Shown in pieces: positions 11,818-12,336 of a stretch of DNA of 12,336 nucleotides; positions within the stretch are counted from its first letter, which is position 1; each line of letters opens with the position of its first letter. The notes under the pieces were generated by a model. That model worked only from the letters and a program-made list of their open reading frames with translations, made no database searches and was not told where the DNA came from. This stretch comes from an uncultured Selenomonadales bacterium. GTDB taxonomy: Bacteria > Bacillota_C > Negativicutes > Selenomonadales > Selenomonadaceae. A program made the translations under genes and the position numbers. Location of the stretch: assembly GCA_947302675.1 (NCBI GenBank), contig CAMYWI010000008.1, positions 1 to 12,336 on the forward strand, read 5' to 3'.

Positions 11818-12189
11818 ATGAGGAAATTTCTAATCGCCGCCGCCGCGAGTCTCTTGCTTTTTGGCGGGCAAGCTCAAGCTGCGACCGTCGAAAGTTTGGA
11901 CGAGCCGATTGAGTTTCAAGAACAAGACAGCAAGTGGGCGCATTTCAGAGACAAACATATTTTAGGGCGCGAGACCGAAAACGAACGCCGCGACCGCGAA
12001 GATTGGGAGCGTCGATACCGCGACGATTATTATCGGCATAGAGACCGCCACCGCGACGATTATTATCGTGACAGGGAGCGGCATCGCGACGACCACCGAT
12101 ATTATTCGCCGCCGCGTCGTGGTTATGATAATCCGCCGCCCCCGCCGCCGCGTGGTGGTCACAATTATCCGCCCCCGCCGAACAGATAA
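11818..12189 (+). CDS. Small secreted Arg/Asp/Tyr-rich repeat protein with Pro-rich tail
   Basis: A 123-residue protein of unknown function. ATG 11818 lies 10 bases after AAGGGAG; GTG 11809 is too close to that site. Residues 1-21 are a clear signal peptide (RKFLIAAAASLLLFGGQAQA), predicted to be cut after AQA. The mature part starts acidic (22-40), then becomes extremely charged: an 11-residue unit of the form RYRDDYYRHRD recurs about three times (67-99), encoded by 33-base repeats at 12017 and 12050 that share 19 identical bases. A Pro/Gly/Tyr tail (97-123, with PPPPPP) ends it. Such composition suggests an unstructured periplasmic or surface protein that may bind polyanions, metal or cell wall; this is only a guess. 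It is followed by a terminator. Confidence 0.75.
   Translation: MRKFLIAAAASLLLFGGQAQAATVESLDEPIEFQEQDSKWAHFRDKHILGRETENERRDREDWERRYRDDYYRHRDRHRDDYYRDRERHRDDHRYYSPPRRGYDNPPPPPPRGGHNYPPPPNR
12017..12115 (+). repeat. 33-base (11-residue) tandem coding repeats
   Basis: Nineteen bases from 12017-12035 recur exactly at 12050-12068, a 33-base offset, and a third, diverged unit follows from about 12083. The units code for R-[YH]-RDD-[YH]-Y-R type blocks. Perfect multiples of three keep the frame open if copy number changes. Confidence 0.7.
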
Positions 12190-12210
12190 CTTTTGAACGG
12201 AAATAAAAAG

Positions 12211-12237
12211 TCCCTTCGTCACGGCGAGGGGATTTTT
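12211..12237 (+). terminator. Rho-independent terminator after the secreted repeat protein
   Basis: TCCCTTCG (12211-12218) pairs with CGAGGGGA (12225-12232) through 8 bp including one G-U pair, with a 6-base loop, followed by five T (12233-12237). It starts 21 bases after the stop codon at 12189. Confidence 0.8.
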
Positions 12238-12253
12238 CTAAAGACGAAGGGCG

Positions 12254-12336
12254 GTGAATTTCAATCGAGTATCATTTCCTGAAATTTTTGAGCAAGATAA
12301 TTTGTCTGTTGCCGCTGAAATTTTGTTTAAAGTTGG
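12254..12336 (+). CDS. Possible N-terminus of a further gene (partial, runs off the window)
   Basis: A frame opens at GTG 12254 after the terminator and stays open for 27 residues to the window end, beginning VNFNRVSFPEIFEQDN. A GAAGGG ribosome-like site is present but only 2-3 bases from the GTG, which is poorly spaced. The composition is protein-like (mixed polar and hydrophobic), but the stretch is too short to recognise. Reported tentatively. Confidence 0.3.
   Translation, partial: MNFNRVSFPEIFEQDNLSVAAEILFKV

Overview
The window looks like chromosome from a Gram-negative-type Firmicute, most probably a Negativicutes (Selenomonas-like) bacterium. It combines outer-membrane functions (LpxD for lipid A, three OmpH/Skp-like periplasmic proteins) with Firmicute traits: strong AGGAGG-type ribosome sites, frequent GTG/TTG starts, and a kinase-plus-XRE gene pair of a kind familiar from Clostridia. 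The taxonomic call is an inference from gene content; no rRNA is present.

Layout. (1) 1-432, plus: C-terminal end of cobyric acid synthase (cobQ), whose junction with the next gene carries a 24-bp tandem duplication. (2) 453-2320: an XRE regulator (minus) and a membrane-anchored Ser/Thr protein kinase (plus), divergently transcribed from overlapping promoters. (3) 2321-7071, minus: a tight run of twelve genes read right to left. They are an XRE regulator, a 40-residue hydrophobic protein, a classical AAA ATPase, eight small proteins (here P1 to P8, three to four with one N-terminal membrane helix) and a YkgJ-like cysteine-cluster protein. (4) 7288-8394, minus: a secreted M48 zinc metalloprotease with its own promoter and terminator. 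(5) 8653-11747, plus: three OmpH/Skp-like genes with different membrane attachments, then lpxD. (6) 11818-12189, plus: a small secreted Arg/Asp/Tyr-rich repeat protein with a terminator, then the possible start of another gene.

The part most likely to be an undescribed system is region 3. Its small proteins share two short sequence modules. One, VSE-x-x-VK followed by a basic helix, lies at the extreme C-terminus of the AAA ATPase and near the N-terminal region of P2 and P3. The other, LP-x-YIR-x-KI, occurs in P1, P3, P4, P5 and P7, and in P1, P4 and P7 belongs to a longer C-terminal domain with conserved W-[LI]-x-E and DIT-x-x-x-E-x-E-L signatures. P6 and P8 are a further paralogous pair. 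Gene spacing, stop codons embedded in the next ribosome site and repeated leaders show one operon that grew by duplication and module shuffling. A reasonable inference is an envelope-associated AAA machine acting on or recruited by membrane-anchored partners through shared docking peptides; the substrate and physiological role cannot be read from the sequence.

Two genes of the operon are short and easily missed: the 55-residue P5 (TTG start, 3823-3990) and the 40-residue membrane peptide (6604-6726). No tRNA, rRNA, CRISPR array or insertion sequence was found, and no gene-free stretch exceeds 300 bases; the longest are 7072-7287 and 8395-8652, which hold regulatory signals.
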